From Ramlibacter sp. WS9 (lineage in GTDB: Bacteria > Pseudomonadota > Gammaproteobacteria > Burkholderiales > Burkholderiaceae_C), in NCBI RefSeq assembly GCF_003797765.1, contig NZ_RKMB01000002.1:548728-612727 (forward strand): a stretch of DNA of 64,000 bases, written 5' to 3'. The notes under the pieces were generated by a model. That model ran no database searches and had not been told where the DNA came from. It was given only the letters and a program-made list of their open reading frames with translations. Below, one piece after another: positions 8,607-19,095 of the stretch. Within the stretch, counting starts at the first letter, position 1, and each line of letters begins with the position of its first letter. The translations under genes and the position numbers were made by a program.

Positions 8607-9500
8607 CTACAGCAGGGCTTTCAGCAGCTTGGCCATTTCGGACGGGTTGCGCGTGACCTTGAAGCCGCACTCTTCCATGACTTCCAGCTTGGCGTCCGCC
8701 GTGTCGGCGCCGCCGCTGATCAGCGCGCCGGCGTGGCCCATGCGCTTGCCCGGGGGCGCGGTGACGCCGGCGATGAAACCGACGATCGGCTTCTTCATGT
8801 TGTCCTTGCACCAGCGGGCGGCGTCCGCCTCATCGGGGCCGCCGATCTCGCCGATCATGATCACGGCGTCCGTTTCCGGATCGTCGTTGAACGCCTGCAT
8901 CACGTCGATGTGCTTCAGGCCGTTGATCGGGTCGCCGCCGATGCCCACGGCGCTGGACTGGCCCAGGCCGATTTCGGTCAGCTGAGCCACGGCTTCATAC
9001 GTCAGCGTGCCGGAGCGCGAGACCACGCCGATGCGGCCCTTGCGGTGAATGTGGCCGGGCATGATGCCGATCTTGATCTCGTCGGGGGTGATGAGGCCCG
9101 GGCAGTTGGGGCCCAGCAGCAGCGTCTTCTTGCCGCCCTTGGCCTCTTTTTCCTTCATGCGGTTGCGCACTTCCAGCATGTCCTTGACCGGGATGCCTTC
9201 GGTGATGCAGATCGCCAGATCCAGGTCGGCCTCGACGGCTTCCCAGATCGCGGCGGCGGCGCCGGCCGGCGGCACGTAGATCACGGAGACGGTGGCGCCG
9301 GTTTCCTTGGCGGCTTCCTTCACCGACGCGTAGATCGGGATGTTGAAGATCGATTCGCCGGCCTTCTTGGGGTTCACGCCCGCGACGAAGCAGTTCTTGC
9401 CGTTGGCGTATTCCTGGCACTTCTCGGTGTGGAACTGGCCGGTCTTGCCGGTGATGCCCTGCGTGATGACGCGCGTGTCTTTGTTGATGTAGATCGACAT
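8607..9500 (-). CDS. sucD: Succinyl-CoA synthetase, alpha subunit
   Basis: A 297-residue TCA-cycle enzyme subunit, full length. The N-terminal CoA-binding Rossmann domain carries [14 protein letters not shown], and the C-terminal ligase domain has the phosphorylated histidine in [14 protein letters not shown]. Together with SucC it makes succinate and a nucleoside triphosphate from succinyl-CoA. AAGGAAT seven bases before ATG 9500 supports the start. It lies 12 bases after sucC in the usual order and is followed by a strong intrinsic terminator. Confidence 0.98.
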   Translation of the reverse strand: MSIYINKDTRVITQGITGKTGQFHTEKCQEYANGKNCFVAGVNPKKAGESIFNIPIYASVKEAAKETGATVSVIYVPPAGAAAAIWEAVEADLDLAICITEGIPVKDMLEVRNRMKEKEAKGGKKTLLLGPNCPGLITPDEIKIGIMPGHIHRKGRIGVVSRSGTLTYEAVAQLTEIGLGQSSAVGIGGDPINGLKHIDVMQAFNDDPETDAVIMIGEIGGPDEADAARWCKDNMKKPIVGFIAGVTAPPGKRMGHAGALISGGADTADAKLEVMEECGFKVTRNPSEMAKLLKALL

Positions 9501-9512
9501 GACTGGTATTCC

Positions 9513-10682
<1,170 letters not shown>

Positions 10683-10843
10683 GAGGTGTCTCTCGAGGAA
10701 CGGGTGGGGGTGGTGCCCTACGACGGGGCTTTGGTCTTTGGCGGGAGCGGCTGCAAGGAGCAGCCCGCAACTGTATCATGCTGCAACGCACCAAACCCCA
10801 CGTGTGGCTTACAGTGGGATGAGCAGTTTCCACAGGAAAAACG

Positions 10844-11764
10844 ATGGCCAAAGTCTTTATCGACGGCGAAGCCGGCACCACCGGCTTGCAGATCCGTGAG
10901 CGGCTGGAAAGCATGCCGCAGGTTGAACTGGTGAGCATTGCGCCCGAGTTGCGCAAGGACCCAGCCGCCAAGCGCGCGCTGATGGCCGGCGTCGATCTGG
11001 TGATCCTGTGCCTGCACGACGACGCGGCGCGCGAATCCGTGGCGGTCATCGACGCCATCGAAAAGGAAACCGGCCGCGGGCCGCGGGTGATCGACGCGTC
11101 GACGGCGCATCGCACCGCCGAAGGCTGGGTGTTCGGGTTCCCGGAACTGGCCGCCGGCCAGCGCGAGGCCGTCGCCAAGGCCACGCGCGTGAGCAACCCC
11201 GGCTGCTATGCGACCGGTGCGATCGCATTGGTGCGACCGCTGGTGGACGCCGGCATCATCCCGCGCGACTTCCCTCTGGCGCTGCCGGCCGTGAGCGGCT
11301 ATTCGGGTGGTGGGCGCAGCATGATCGAAGCCTACGAAGCCGGCACGGCGCCGGCGTTCGAGCTCTATGGCCTCGGCCTGAAGCACAAGCACCTGCCCGA
11401 GATCGTCAAATACACGGGCCTGACCCGCCGGCCGATCTTCATCCCGGCGGTGGGCAATTTCCGTCAAGGAATGCTGGTGCAAGTACCGCTGCATCTGGAC
11501 ATGCTACCCGGCAAGCCCACCGGCGCCGACCTGGAGGCCGCGCTGAATAGGCATTATTCCGGCAGCGAATGGGTGACGGTGCAACCGGCGACCGAGGGCG
11601 GGAAGATCGATCCGCTGGCGCTGAATGACACCAACAAGATGGAACTGCGTGTCTATGCCAACGAGGAATACCGGCAGGCCGTGCTGATCGCCCGGCTGGA
11701 CAACCTGGGCAAAGGCGCCAGCGGTGCCGCGGTGCAGAACCTGAAGTTGATGCTGGGGCTCTAG
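10844..11764 (+). CDS. argC: N-acetyl-gamma-glutamyl-phosphate reductase
   Basis: A 306-residue enzyme of arginine synthesis that reduces N-acetylglutamyl phosphate to the semialdehyde with NADPH. It begins [20 protein letters not shown] (nucleotide-binding loop) and has the catalytic cysteine in [12 protein letters not shown], followed by the SGYSGGG block. The length and GEAGTTG start are those of the short type-2 ArgC group, not the 340-residue E. coli type. AGGAAA four bases before ATG 10844 fixes the start. It stands alone, divergent from sucC and convergent with recX. Confidence 0.96.
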   Translation: MAKVFIDGEAGTTGLQIRERLESMPQVELVSIAPELRKDPAAKRALMAGVDLVILCLHDDAARESVAVIDAIEKETGRGPRVIDASTAHRTAEGWVFGFPELAAGQREAVAKATRVSNPGCYATGAIALVRPLVDAGIIPRDFPLALPAVSGYSGGGRSMIEAYEAGTAPAFELYGLGLKHKHLPEIVKYTGLTRRPIFIPAVGNFRQGMLVQVPLHLDMLPGKPTGADLEAALNRHYSGSEWVTVQPATEGGKIDPLALNDTNKMELRVYANEEYRQAVLIARLDNLGKGASGAAVQNLKLMLGL

Positions 11765-11768
11765 CTAG

Positions 11769-11801
11769 GGCCTGGATTCCCGCCTTCGCGGGAATGACGC
11801 G
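11769..11801. repeat. Dispersed palindromic repeat between argC and recX
   Basis: The core TTCCCGCCTTCGCGGGAATG forms a perfect short hairpin between two convergent genes and may act as a two-way terminator. A closely related copy lies at 26232-26283, so it belongs to a dispersed family. Confidence 0.7.
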
Positions 11802-12254
11802 TTAGTCGTTGGTGACGGTGCCGCCGAGAACACGGCGGATCACGTCGCCATCGAACCCTCGCGCCGCCAAAAACCGCGCCTGCTTGCCTCGTTCGGCCGC
11901 ATCGGCAGGCGGGGCATCGAACTTGCGGCGCCACACTTCAAGCGCGCGCGTCACTTCGGAAGAACGCAGGCCGGCCACGGCCTGGGCCACCAGCTCGGGC
12001 TCGAGACCTTTGCCTTGCAGCTCTTGCCGCACCCGCGCGGCGCCCAACTTGCCGGCACGGCGATGGACCACGGAGTCGGCCACCCGCTGATGGTCGATGA
12101 AGCCCCGGGCCTGGAGTTCATCAAGCACCCGGCGCAGCTGGCCGGGCTCTTCTTCGTGACCCGCCAGCTTGCGTTCCAGCTCGCTTCGGGAGTGTTCCCG
12201 GCCCGAGAGCAGGCGCAGGGCCCGGCCCTTCAGTGACAGCTGCGGCCGCTGCAC
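11802..12254 (-). CDS. recX: Regulatory protein RecX
   Basis: A 150-residue RecX made of repeated three-helix units (for example SRSELERKLAGHEEEPGQLR and RALEVWRRKFDAPP). It binds RecA filaments and inhibits strand exchange and coprotease activity. The open frame continues upstream antisense-like over recA. I set the start at GTG 12254 because it leaves a normal RecX length, lies just 7 bases after the recA stop, and has GGAG about ten bases upstream. It is cotranscribed with recA and therefore likely SOS-induced. It ends close to a palindromic repeat shared with convergent argC. Confidence 0.92.
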   Translation of the reverse strand: MQRPQLSLKGRALRLLSGREHSRSELERKLAGHEEEPGQLRRVLDELQARGFIDHQRVADSVVHRRAGKLGAARVRQELQGKGLEPELVAQAVAGLRSSEVTRALEVWRRKFDAPPADAAERGKQARFLAARGFDGDVIRRVLGGTVTND

Positions 12255-12261
12255 GAGTGAG

Positions 12262-13317
<1,056 letters not shown>

Positions 13318-13380
13318 TTTTGAAAATCTCCTTGTGAATCAACAGGTTGAGGTGTCTCATCCAGTGGTTGAATTCACAGG

Positions 13381-13427
13381 CTGGATGCTTGACCAGTACT
13401 TTAACGCGCCGGGTTGAAAGAAGTAAA
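13381..13427 (-). promoter_or_regulatory. recA promoter with candidate LexA (SOS) box
   Basis: On the minus strand TTTACT (13427-13422) and TTAAAG (13404-13399) are separated by 17 bases, a plausible sigma-70 promoter. The palindromic CTGGTCAAGCATCCAG (13396-13381) has the CTG-N10-CAG form of a LexA box and overlaps the predicted start site, where a repressor should sit. The central bases are not the AT-rich E. coli consensus, so the call is moderate. Confidence 0.55.
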
Positions 13428-13462
13428 CGAGTTTTTTTGTCAGTTTGCCTTACGATTCAGAC

Positions 13463-13951
13463 ATGCCCGAAATCCCCGCGACCGCTGACGACAGCTGGCG
13501 CCTCACGCACCTGGGCCGCCTGCTGGGCCACGCCGCACGCCGCTTCGACGAGCGGGTGCTCGCGCTGATGGCGCACAACATCGACGTGCCCTTGGCGCTG
13601 TCGAACCTGGCGGCCCGCTCGCAGGTCAGCGCGGCCCACGTCCACGTCACGCGCCACCTCGCACTGGGAGGCTCGCGCCTCACCGAGCTGGCCCAGCGCG
13701 CCGGCATGAGCAAGCAGGCGATGGGCGATCTCGTCGACCAATGCGAAGCCTGGGGCCTCGTCACCCGCGAACCCGACCCGCTCGACGCCAGGGCGCGCCG
13801 CGTGCGCTTCACCGCCACCGGCCTGGCCTGGCTGCAGGCCTTCAAGGAAGCGGTGGCGCAAGCCGAAACGGAATTCCGCGCCGAGGTGGGCCATGAGGTT
13901 GCGGCGGTGGTCATGATCGGCCTGGAGGCTTATGCTGGCCCATCGGCGTAA
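13463..13951 (+). CDS. MarR-family transcriptional regulator
   Basis: A 162-residue winged-helix regulator. The DNA-binding region is SRLTELAQRAGMSKQAMGDLVDQCEAWGLV followed by the wing DPLDARARRVRFTATG; these are two adjacent stretches typical of MarR proteins. N- and C-terminal helices would form the dimer interface. I use ATG 13463; a TTG 18 bases upstream is also in frame. There is no clear ribosome site. It is divergent from recA across 145 bases and stands apart from the response regulator that follows, so its target is unclear. Confidence 0.85.
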   Translation: MPEIPATADDSWRLTHLGRLLGHAARRFDERVLALMAHNIDVPLALSNLAARSQVSAAHVHVTRHLALGGSRLTELAQRAGMSKQAMGDLVDQCEAWGLVTREPDPLDARARRVRFTATGLAWLQAFKEAVAQAETEFRAEVGHEVAAVVMIGLEAYAGPSA

Positions 13952-14047
13952 GCGGCAGGGTTGACCTTCGTCAGTGCCAAGTAGGATGTCCCAGCCTAAA
14001 ATTTGACTCAGAGCGCTCACAAGATCGGCGCCGACCAGGAGACAGCC

Positions 14048-14719
14048 ATGCGGATACTGATTGCCGAGGACGACCAGGTGCTGGCCGACGGCCTGCTGCG
14101 GACGCTGCGCGCCTCCGGCGCGGCCGTGGACCATGTCGCCAGCGGCACGGAAGCCGACGCGGCACTCATGACCAACAATGAGTTCGACCTGCTGATCCTC
14201 GATCTGGGCCTGCCCAAGATGCATGGTCTCGAGGTGCTGCGCAAGTTGCGCGGCCGCGGCTCTTCGCTGCCCGTCCTCATCCTCACCGCCGCCGACGGCG
14301 TGGAAGAACGCGTCAAGGGCCTCGACTACGGCGCCGACGATTACATGGCCAAGCCGTTCAGCCTGCAGGAGCTGGAAGCCCGCGTGCGCGCCCTCACGCG
14401 CCGCGGCATGGGCGGCACCAGCAGCACCATCAAGCACGGCCCGCTGGTGTACGACCAGGCCGGGCGCGTCGCCACCATCGACGGCAAGATGATCGAGCTG
14501 TCCGCGCGGGAGCTGGGCCTGCTCGAAGTGCTGCTGCAGCGCGCGGGCCGCCTGGTGAGCAAGGACCAGCTGGTCGAGCGGCTGTGCGAGTGGGGCGAAG
14601 AAGTCAGCAACAACGCGATCGAGGTCTACATCCACCGGCTGCGCAAGAAGATCGAAAAGGGCCCGATCCGCATCGCCACCGTGCGCGGCCTCGGGTACTG
14701 CCTCGAGAAGATTCCTTGA
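14048..14719 (+). CDS. OmpR/PhoB-family response regulator (TctD/QseB-like)
   Basis: A 223-residue regulator. Receiver domain: acidic pair in MRILIAEDDQ, phosphorylated Asp in LILDLGLPKMHG, conserved Thr in LILTAADG and Lys in YMAKPFSLQEL. A winged-helix output domain follows (EVSNNAIEVYIHRLRKKIEK). The frame is open upstream, but AGGAGA five bases before ATG 14048 decides the start. It is the first gene of a pair with the sensor kinase, separated by a 106-base stretch filled by a dispersed repeat. In the TctD/TctE group such pairs control tricarboxylate or other organic acid uptake. No transporter is adjacent here, so the stimulus is not known. Confidence 0.93.
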   Translation: MRILIAEDDQVLADGLLRTLRASGAAVDHVASGTEADAALMTNNEFDLLILDLGLPKMHGLEVLRKLRGRGSSLPVLILTAADGVEERVKGLDYGADDYMAKPFSLQELEARVRALTRRGMGGTSSTIKHGPLVYDQAGRVATIDGKMIELSARELGLLEVLLQRAGRLVSKDQLVERLCEWGEEVSNNAIEVYIHRLRKKIEKGPIRIATVRGLGYCLEKIP

Positions 14720-14734
14720 TGCCTAACGATCCAC

Positions 14735-14823
14735 CCCGGCTCCATTCGGGGGCCACCGCGGAACCGGCTTCGCCGGGCCGCTGGTGGCGCCCCCTTGAGG
14801 GGGAGGCGCCGAAGGCGCTTCGG
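14735..14823. repeat. GC-rich dispersed palindrome between regulator and sensor genes
   Basis: This element holds several nested inverted repeats, including GCGCCCCCTTGAGGGGGAGGC and ggcgccgaaggcgcttcgg. The latter 19 bases recur exactly at 46235-46253. It fills almost all of the gap between the response regulator and histidine kinase and abuts the kinase start codon. A cousin family lies at 18391-18457 and 40225-40293. Confidence 0.75.
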
Positions 14824-14825
14824 GG

Positions 14826-16307
14826 GTGGTGAAGTTATTTCAGCGCGAGCAGCGCTCGCTGTTCGGCGAGATTCTCGACTGGATGCTCACGCCGCTTCTG
14901 CTGCTGTGGCCGGTGAGCCTGGCGCTAACCTGGCTGGTGGCGCAGAGCATTGCCGGCAAACCCTTCGATCGCGCGCTCGAATTCAACGTGCAAGCGCTGG
15001 CGCAGTTGGTGACAGTGCAGAACCAGCGTGTCGTATTCAACCTGCCGCAGCCCGCGCGCGAGATCCTGCGCGCCGACGATTCCGACCAGGTCTACTACCA
15101 GGTGCTGGGCCCGCGCAGCGAGTTCCTCTCCGGCGAGCGGGACTTTCCGCACCCACCCGAGGAAGAGACCCCGCTGGTCGGCGAAGTGCGGCTGCGCGAC
15201 GACGAGATGCGTGGGCTCGACGTGCGCGTGGCGTACACCTGGGTCCGGCTCGACCTGCCCGGTGCCCAGCCGTCGCTAGTGCAGGTGGCGGAAACGCGCG
15301 AGAAGCGCTCCGTGCTGGCCACCGAAATCATCAAGGGCGTGATGCTGCCCCAGTTCGTCATCCTGCCGATGGCCGTGCTGCTGGTGTGGCTCGCGCTGGT
15401 CCGCGGCATCAAACCGCTGTCGCAGTTGGAAGAACGCATCCGTGCGCGCAAGCCCGACGACTTGAGCCCGCTCGACGACACCACGGTGCCGCTCGAAGTC
15501 GCGCCGCTCGTCTCGTCCGTCAACGACCTGCTGACCCGCCTCAAGGATTCGATCGCGACGCAAAAGCGCTTCCTCGCCGATGCGGCGCACCAGCTCAAGA
15601 CGCCGCTGGCGGGGCTGCGCATGCAGGCCGACCTGGCTCAGCGTGAAGGCTTCAATGCCGAGGAGCTGAAGCAGTCGCTCAAGCAGATCGGCCGCTCCAG
15701 CATCCGCGCAACCCACACGGTGAACCAACTGCTCGCGCTGGCCCGCGCGGAAAGCAGCGGCCATGTCCTGGCGCGCCAGCCCTGCGACCTGGCGCAGCTC
15801 ACCATGGAAGCGGTGCAGGACTCGCTGCCGCGCACGATGGGCAAGCACATTGACCTGGGCTATGACGGCGCGGAGCCGGGCGCCGAGGGCGTCGCGCTGC
15901 AGGGCAACCCCACGCTGCTGAAGGAAATGATCCGCAACCTGCTGGACAACGCGATCAGCTACACGCCTTCGAGCGCCGAAACGCCCGGGGTCATCACGGC
16001 GCGGGTGCTGGCCGACCCGTTCGGCCATGTGCTGATGCTGCAGGTGGAGGATTCGGGGCCCGGCATTCCCGAAGCCGAACGGGACCTGGTGCTGCAGCCG
16101 TTCTACCGCGCGCTCGGCACGAATGTCGATGGATCAGGCCTGGGACTTCCGATCGTGCTGGAGATCGCGCGGCAGCACAACGCCGAGATCCAGCTCGAAG
16201 ATGCCCGCCCTGGGCATGTGCCGCCGGGCACACGGGTCAACGTGCGATTCGTGTTGCCAGCAAATGGACTCGACGCCCGCGAAGGAGCAGCTCAGGCAGC
16301 CTTGTAG
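14826..16307 (+). CDS. Sensor histidine kinase (TctE-like)
   Basis: A 493-residue membrane kinase with two membrane segments (about 18-40 and 175-195) flanking a periplasmic domain, a cytoplasmic HisKA domain with phospho-acceptor His in DAAHQLKTPLAGL, and an ATPase domain with N box EMIRNLLDNAISYTP and G boxes DSGPGIP and GSGLGLPI. It should phosphorylate the response regulator encoded just upstream. The start is a GTG at 14826 (another GTG follows directly). Both lie in the edge of the dispersed repeat, which supplies the purine-rich region upstream. The 3' end overlaps the convergent GST gene by 16 bases. Confidence 0.93.
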   Translation: MVKLFQREQRSLFGEILDWMLTPLLLLWPVSLALTWLVAQSIAGKPFDRALEFNVQALAQLVTVQNQRVVFNLPQPAREILRADDSDQVYYQVLGPRSEFLSGERDFPHPPEEETPLVGEVRLRDDEMRGLDVRVAYTWVRLDLPGAQPSLVQVAETREKRSVLATEIIKGVMLPQFVILPMAVLLVWLALVRGIKPLSQLEERIRARKPDDLSPLDDTTVPLEVAPLVSSVNDLLTRLKDSIATQKRFLADAAHQLKTPLAGLRMQADLAQREGFNAEELKQSLKQIGRSSIRATHTVNQLLALARAESSGHVLARQPCDLAQLTMEAVQDSLPRTMGKHIDLGYDGAEPGAEGVALQGNPTLLKEMIRNLLDNAISYTPSSAETPGVITARVLADPFGHVLMLQVEDSGPGIPEAERDLVLQPFYRALGTNVDGSGLGLPIVLEIARQHNAEIQLEDARPGHVPPGTRVNVRFVLPANGLDAREGAAQAAL

Positions 16308-16939
16308 ACATTCAACTGCAGCCGCTCGCGCTCGATGGCGCGCGCCACAGCGGGCAACGCCGCCACGCGCTGCACGAGTGCCCACAGCGCGGGAAAGCCC
16401 TGCGGGTCATGCCCGGCAAAGCCACCCCAGCGCAACAAGGTCAGCGCATAGGCATCGAGCGGGCCGAAGTGCTCGCCGCCCAGGTAGGGGCTGGCCTTCT
16501 GCGCCATCGCTTCGATCTCACCGAGCATGCCCCCGTACAGTTTCGCGTTGAACGACTTGATCGCCGCCTGCGCGGACTCGTCGTCGGTGAACTTGTACGG
16601 CATGAACACGTGCGTGAACGTGGGGTGCACGGTGTTGTTCATCCACGCCAATGTTTCCAGCACCCGGGTGCGCGCCAGTGGCTCGCGCGGCAGGAAGTTG
16701 CACTGCGGAAATCGCTCGTTCAGGTGGCTCACGATGGCGACGATCTGCGTGATCACCTCTCCGCCGTCGACCAGCACCGGCACCTGGCCGCGCGGATTCA
16801 TGGCCCGGTATTCGGCACCGAGGTTCTCCTGCTTGTGCAGCTTCACCAGCACCGGCTCGAACGGCTCGCCGGCCGTCTCCAGCAGGGCGTGGGGAACGAA
16901 AGAGCAGGCACCCGGCCCGAAATACAGCTTCAGTGTCAT
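16292..16939 (-). CDS. Glutathione S-transferase family protein
   Basis: A 215-residue GST. The thioredoxin-like N-terminal domain begins MTLKLYFGPGACSFVPHALL, with the Ser/Cys of the GACSFV turn characteristic of beta-class bacterial GSTs, and the conserved cis-proline in GQVPVLVDGG. The helical C-terminal domain carries the folding motif GPLDAYALTLLRW. It probably conjugates or reduces with glutathione in the cytoplasm; the substrate is not predictable. The stop overlaps the sensor kinase gene by 16 bases, tail to tail. It is preceded at close distance by the SPOR-protein gene on the same strand. Confidence 0.9.
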   Translation of the reverse strand: MTLKLYFGPGACSFVPHALLETAGEPFEPVLVKLHKQENLGAEYRAMNPRGQVPVLVDGGEVITQIVAIVSHLNERFPQCNFLPREPLARTRVLETLAWMNNTVHPTFTHVFMPYKFTDDESAQAAIKSFNAKLYGGMLGEIEAMAQKASPYLGGEHFGPLDAYALTLLRWGGFAGHDPQGFPALWALVQRVAALPAVARAIERERLQLNVYKAA

Positions 16940-16957
16940 GAGATAAATTCTTCGGTT

Positions 16958-17611
16958 TTAGCGGCAGGGCCGCAAGGTGCGCGCGCCCAGGCCGGCCTTG
17001 AGCTCGTCCAGGCGCGGGCGCAGGGTGTCGTCGACGGCCGCCAGCTTGAGCAGCTGGCCGCGCACCTCGGCGCGCTCCTGCACCACCTTGGCGGTGCGCA
17101 CGCCGCGCTGCGCGAGCGATTCGAGTTGCCGGGTCGCTTCGGCTTCCGTGGCGAAACCGCCCAGCGACAGGCCCGGCTCCAGTGTCGCATTGGCCAGGGC
17201 CTCGAACGAGATGCCCAGTTGCCGCAGCTCGGCCCGCTTGCGCGCGACGTTCTCCGGCGTCTGGTATTTGCCCATGTAGAGAATCCAGCGGGCCGGTTCG
17301 ACCGTCGGCTCCAGCGACCATGAACCGGACGGCCAGGACTCCAGCGCCGCCTTCAGGGTTGTGGCTTGGCCGTCGTCCAGCGGCGCGGCCTGCAGGCATT
17401 CCTGCGGCCGCAGCGCACCGCTCGATACGTCGATGCGCCGGGATTCGTCGGCACTCAGCACCCGGACGGCTTGGGGCTTGATCTGCTGTTCCACGCGATG
17501 CGGCTCCGACTGCTGCGCCGGCGCAAAGCCCCAGGAGGCCAGCAGGTTTTGCGACCACGCGAAATAGCCGGCATTGGCCAGCAGCAGCAAAAGGACGGTG
17601 AGGCGCATCAT
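16958..17611 (-). CDS. SPOR-domain protein with N-terminal membrane anchor
   Basis: A 217-residue protein with one N-terminal membrane segment (MRLTVLLLLLANAGYFAWS) and a periplasmic part. The region about 105-170 (WILYMGKYQTPENVARKRAE through GLSLGGFATEAEATRQ) has the beta-alpha-beta repeats of a SPOR peptidoglycan-binding domain. Such proteins bind denuded glycan strands at the division septum. The rest is low complexity. It lies 9 bases after birA, with which it is probably cotranscribed, and ends 18 bases before the GST gene. Confidence 0.78.
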   Translation of the reverse strand: MMRLTVLLLLLANAGYFAWSQNLLASWGFAPAQQSEPHRVEQQIKPQAVRVLSADESRRIDVSSGALRPQECLQAAPLDDGQATTLKAALESWPSGSWSLEPTVEPARWILYMGKYQTPENVARKRAELRQLGISFEALANATLEPGLSLGGFATEAEATRQLESLAQRGVRTAKVVQERAEVRGQLLKLAAVDDTLRPRLDELKAGLGARTLRPCR

Positions 17612-17620
17612 CGGGACGGG

Positions 17621-18469
17621 TCAGGGCACAGCCGGCCGCACGCTCACCTCGGAGCTGGTGATGGCGCTCATGCCGCGCGCCGTATGCACGAGCAGCGCGC
17701 CGGTCTCGCTGGTGCCGTGCGCAGTGCCGGCGGTGCCGTCCGAGAGCACCACAGGCCGGTCGCGCAACGTGTCGCGGGCGTTGAAACGAGCCTGGAACGG
17801 CGCGAATCCAAACGTCTCGAAGGCCTGCACGGCCTGCACCAAGGGCGCCGCGATGCGCAGCAGGGCATCACCGGCTGTTGTCGCCTGGGGCAGGATTTCG
17901 CGCAGCCAGGCTGGCGGTGTGGACAGGCCCGTGGCGTCGCGTTCGGCGATGTTGATGCCGATGCCGATCACCGCGTAGCGCTGGGCCTCGCGCGGCTCAC
18001 CGAAGCTGGCGGTTTCGATCAGGATGCCGGCCAGCTTGCGATCGTCCAGCCACAAGTCGTTGGGCCACTTCAGCTGGACGCGCGGGTGCAGGCTCTCCGC
18101 GAGGCTCACGCCCACCGCCAGCGAAAGCCCCGACCAGTCGGCCGGCGCCAACGGCAACCCCAGGGAAAACGTCAGCGAGTCCCCCGTTTGGCTGGCCCAG
18201 CCCCGGCCCAGCCGGCCGCGGCCGGCGGTTTGCTGCTCGGCGACCAGCAATACGGGCTCCAATCGGCCGGCGCGGGCTCGGCGCATCAGCTCGGTATTGG
18301 TGGAATCCACCTGCGGCAGGATCTCGACCGTGAAGCCCGGCAGCCGGGGCGACACGGCCTCCCAGATCGATTCCGCGGGAAAAGTAGATGCCCCCACGCT
18401 TGCGGCCGAAGCCGCTGCGCTGCCCCCCGAGGGGGCCTTCGTACCTTGGGGCGGCCCGGCGGTACTCAC
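17621..18469 (-). CDS. birA: Biotin--[acetyl-CoA-carboxylase] ligase
   Basis: A 282-residue ligase that attaches biotin to the carboxylase carrier protein. Motifs: DSTNTELMRRAR, the biotinyl-AMP loop EQQTAGRGRLGRGW, LKWPNDLW and the C-terminal SH3-like domain. There is no N-terminal DNA-binding domain, so it is a ligase only. Residues 2-30 (STAGPPQGTKAPSGG, then SAAASAASVGAST) are encoded by a dispersed repeat that lies inside the reading frame. GTG 18469 with AAGGA seven bases upstream supports a start ahead of the repeat. A GTG at 18397 would remove it. It follows the SET gene by 3 bases. Confidence 0.93.
   Translation of the reverse strand: MSTAGPPQGTKAPSGGSAAASAASVGASTFPAESIWEAVSPRLPGFTVEILPQVDSTNTELMRRARAGRLEPVLLVAEQQTAGRGRLGRGWASQTGDSLTFSLGLPLAPADWSGLSLAVGVSLAESLHPRVQLKWPNDLWLDDRKLAGILIETASFGEPREAQRYAVIGIGINIAERDATGLSTPPAWLREILPQATTAGDALLRIAAPLVQAVQAFETFGFAPFQARFNARDTLRDRPVVLSDGTAGTAHGTSETGALLVHTARGMSAITSSEVSVRPAVP
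18391..18457. repeat. Dispersed repeat inside the 5' end of birA
   Basis: About 67 bases centred on CTGCCCCCCGAGGGGGCC. The same pattern occurs in opposite orientation at 40225-40293 between two ABC-transporter genes, with conserved blocks TTGCGGC, GCCGCTGC, CCCCCCGAGGGGGCC and GGGGCGGCC. Here it is translated as part of BirA. Confidence 0.8.
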
Positions 18470-18472
18470 ACA

Positions 18473-18973
18473 TCAATCCTTCCGCTTCTTGCGCTTCTTC
18501 TTCGGCTTTTCCTTGGGCGCCAGCAGGGTGCCGCGGCAGCTCTTGGCGCCGCACCAGCAAGGGTATTCGGCCTTGATCTTCTTGGTGTAGGGCTCGTCCA
18601 GGATCAGGCCGTAGTCGTAATTCAGCTCTTCGCCGGACTTGATGTTGCGCAGGGCCTTGATGAAGACCCGGCCCTCGTCCTCGTCCGCCTCGCAGTTCGG
18701 GTCGCAGGAGTGGTTGATCCAGCGCGAGGAGTTGCCGCCCACCTTGGCGTCGATGACACGGTCTTCATCGACGTGGAAGTAGAAGGTGTGATTGGGATCA
18801 TTGGGGTCGTGGGGGTGGCGCTTCTGCGCCAGCTTCCAGGTGATGATTTCACCCACGTACTCGATGATGGTTTCGCCCTCGGGAATGTCCTGCACCGCGA
18901 AGACCCCCTTGCCGTGCACGCCCGACTTGCGGGTCTGGATTTTCTTGCCGGAAACTTCTGCCTTGCCTGCCAT
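18473..18973 (-). CDS. SET-domain protein-lysine methyltransferase
   Basis: A 166-residue bacterial SET protein. The cofactor-binding GVHGKGVFAV, the RWINHSCDPNCEA knot motif and the ELNYDYGL motif are all present, followed by a post-SET cysteine cluster (YPCWCGAKSCRG) that completes the active site. The C-terminus is a run of lysines and arginines (KKKRKKRKD) suited to nucleic acid or acidic-partner binding. It transfers methyl groups from S-adenosylmethionine to lysine; the bacterial target is unknown. It is the first gene of a minus-strand run with birA and the SPOR gene. It is divergent from topB across a gap holding a 35-base alternating purine-pyrimidine tract. Confidence 0.9.
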   Translation of the reverse strand: MAGKAEVSGKKIQTRKSGVHGKGVFAVQDIPEGETIIEYVGEIITWKLAQKRHPHDPNDPNHTFYFHVDEDRVIDAKVGGNSSRWINHSCDPNCEADEDEGRVFIKALRNIKSGEELNYDYGLILDEPYTKKIKAEYPCWCGAKSCRGTLLAPKEKPKKKRKKRKD

Positions 18974-18995
18974 TGCCCAAACTCTGTTAATTTAA

Positions 18996-19030
18996 ATATG
19001 CACACGTGCGCGCGTGCGCGTATGCGCGCG
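18996..19030. other. 35-base alternating purine-pyrimidine tract (Z-DNA-prone)
   Basis: Every step from 18996 to 19030 alternates purine and pyrimidine, rich in CG and CA/TG (for example ACACGTGCGCGCGTGCGCG). Such tracts readily flip to Z-DNA under negative supercoiling. It lies 22 bases upstream of the SET gene start and 65 bases upstream of topB. Confidence 0.8.
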
Positions 19031-19095
19031 GGAAGCGCCGATTGTAAGGACGCCGGAGGTCGCCGTGACCGAAGGGCAGGGAAACTACAGGATTG

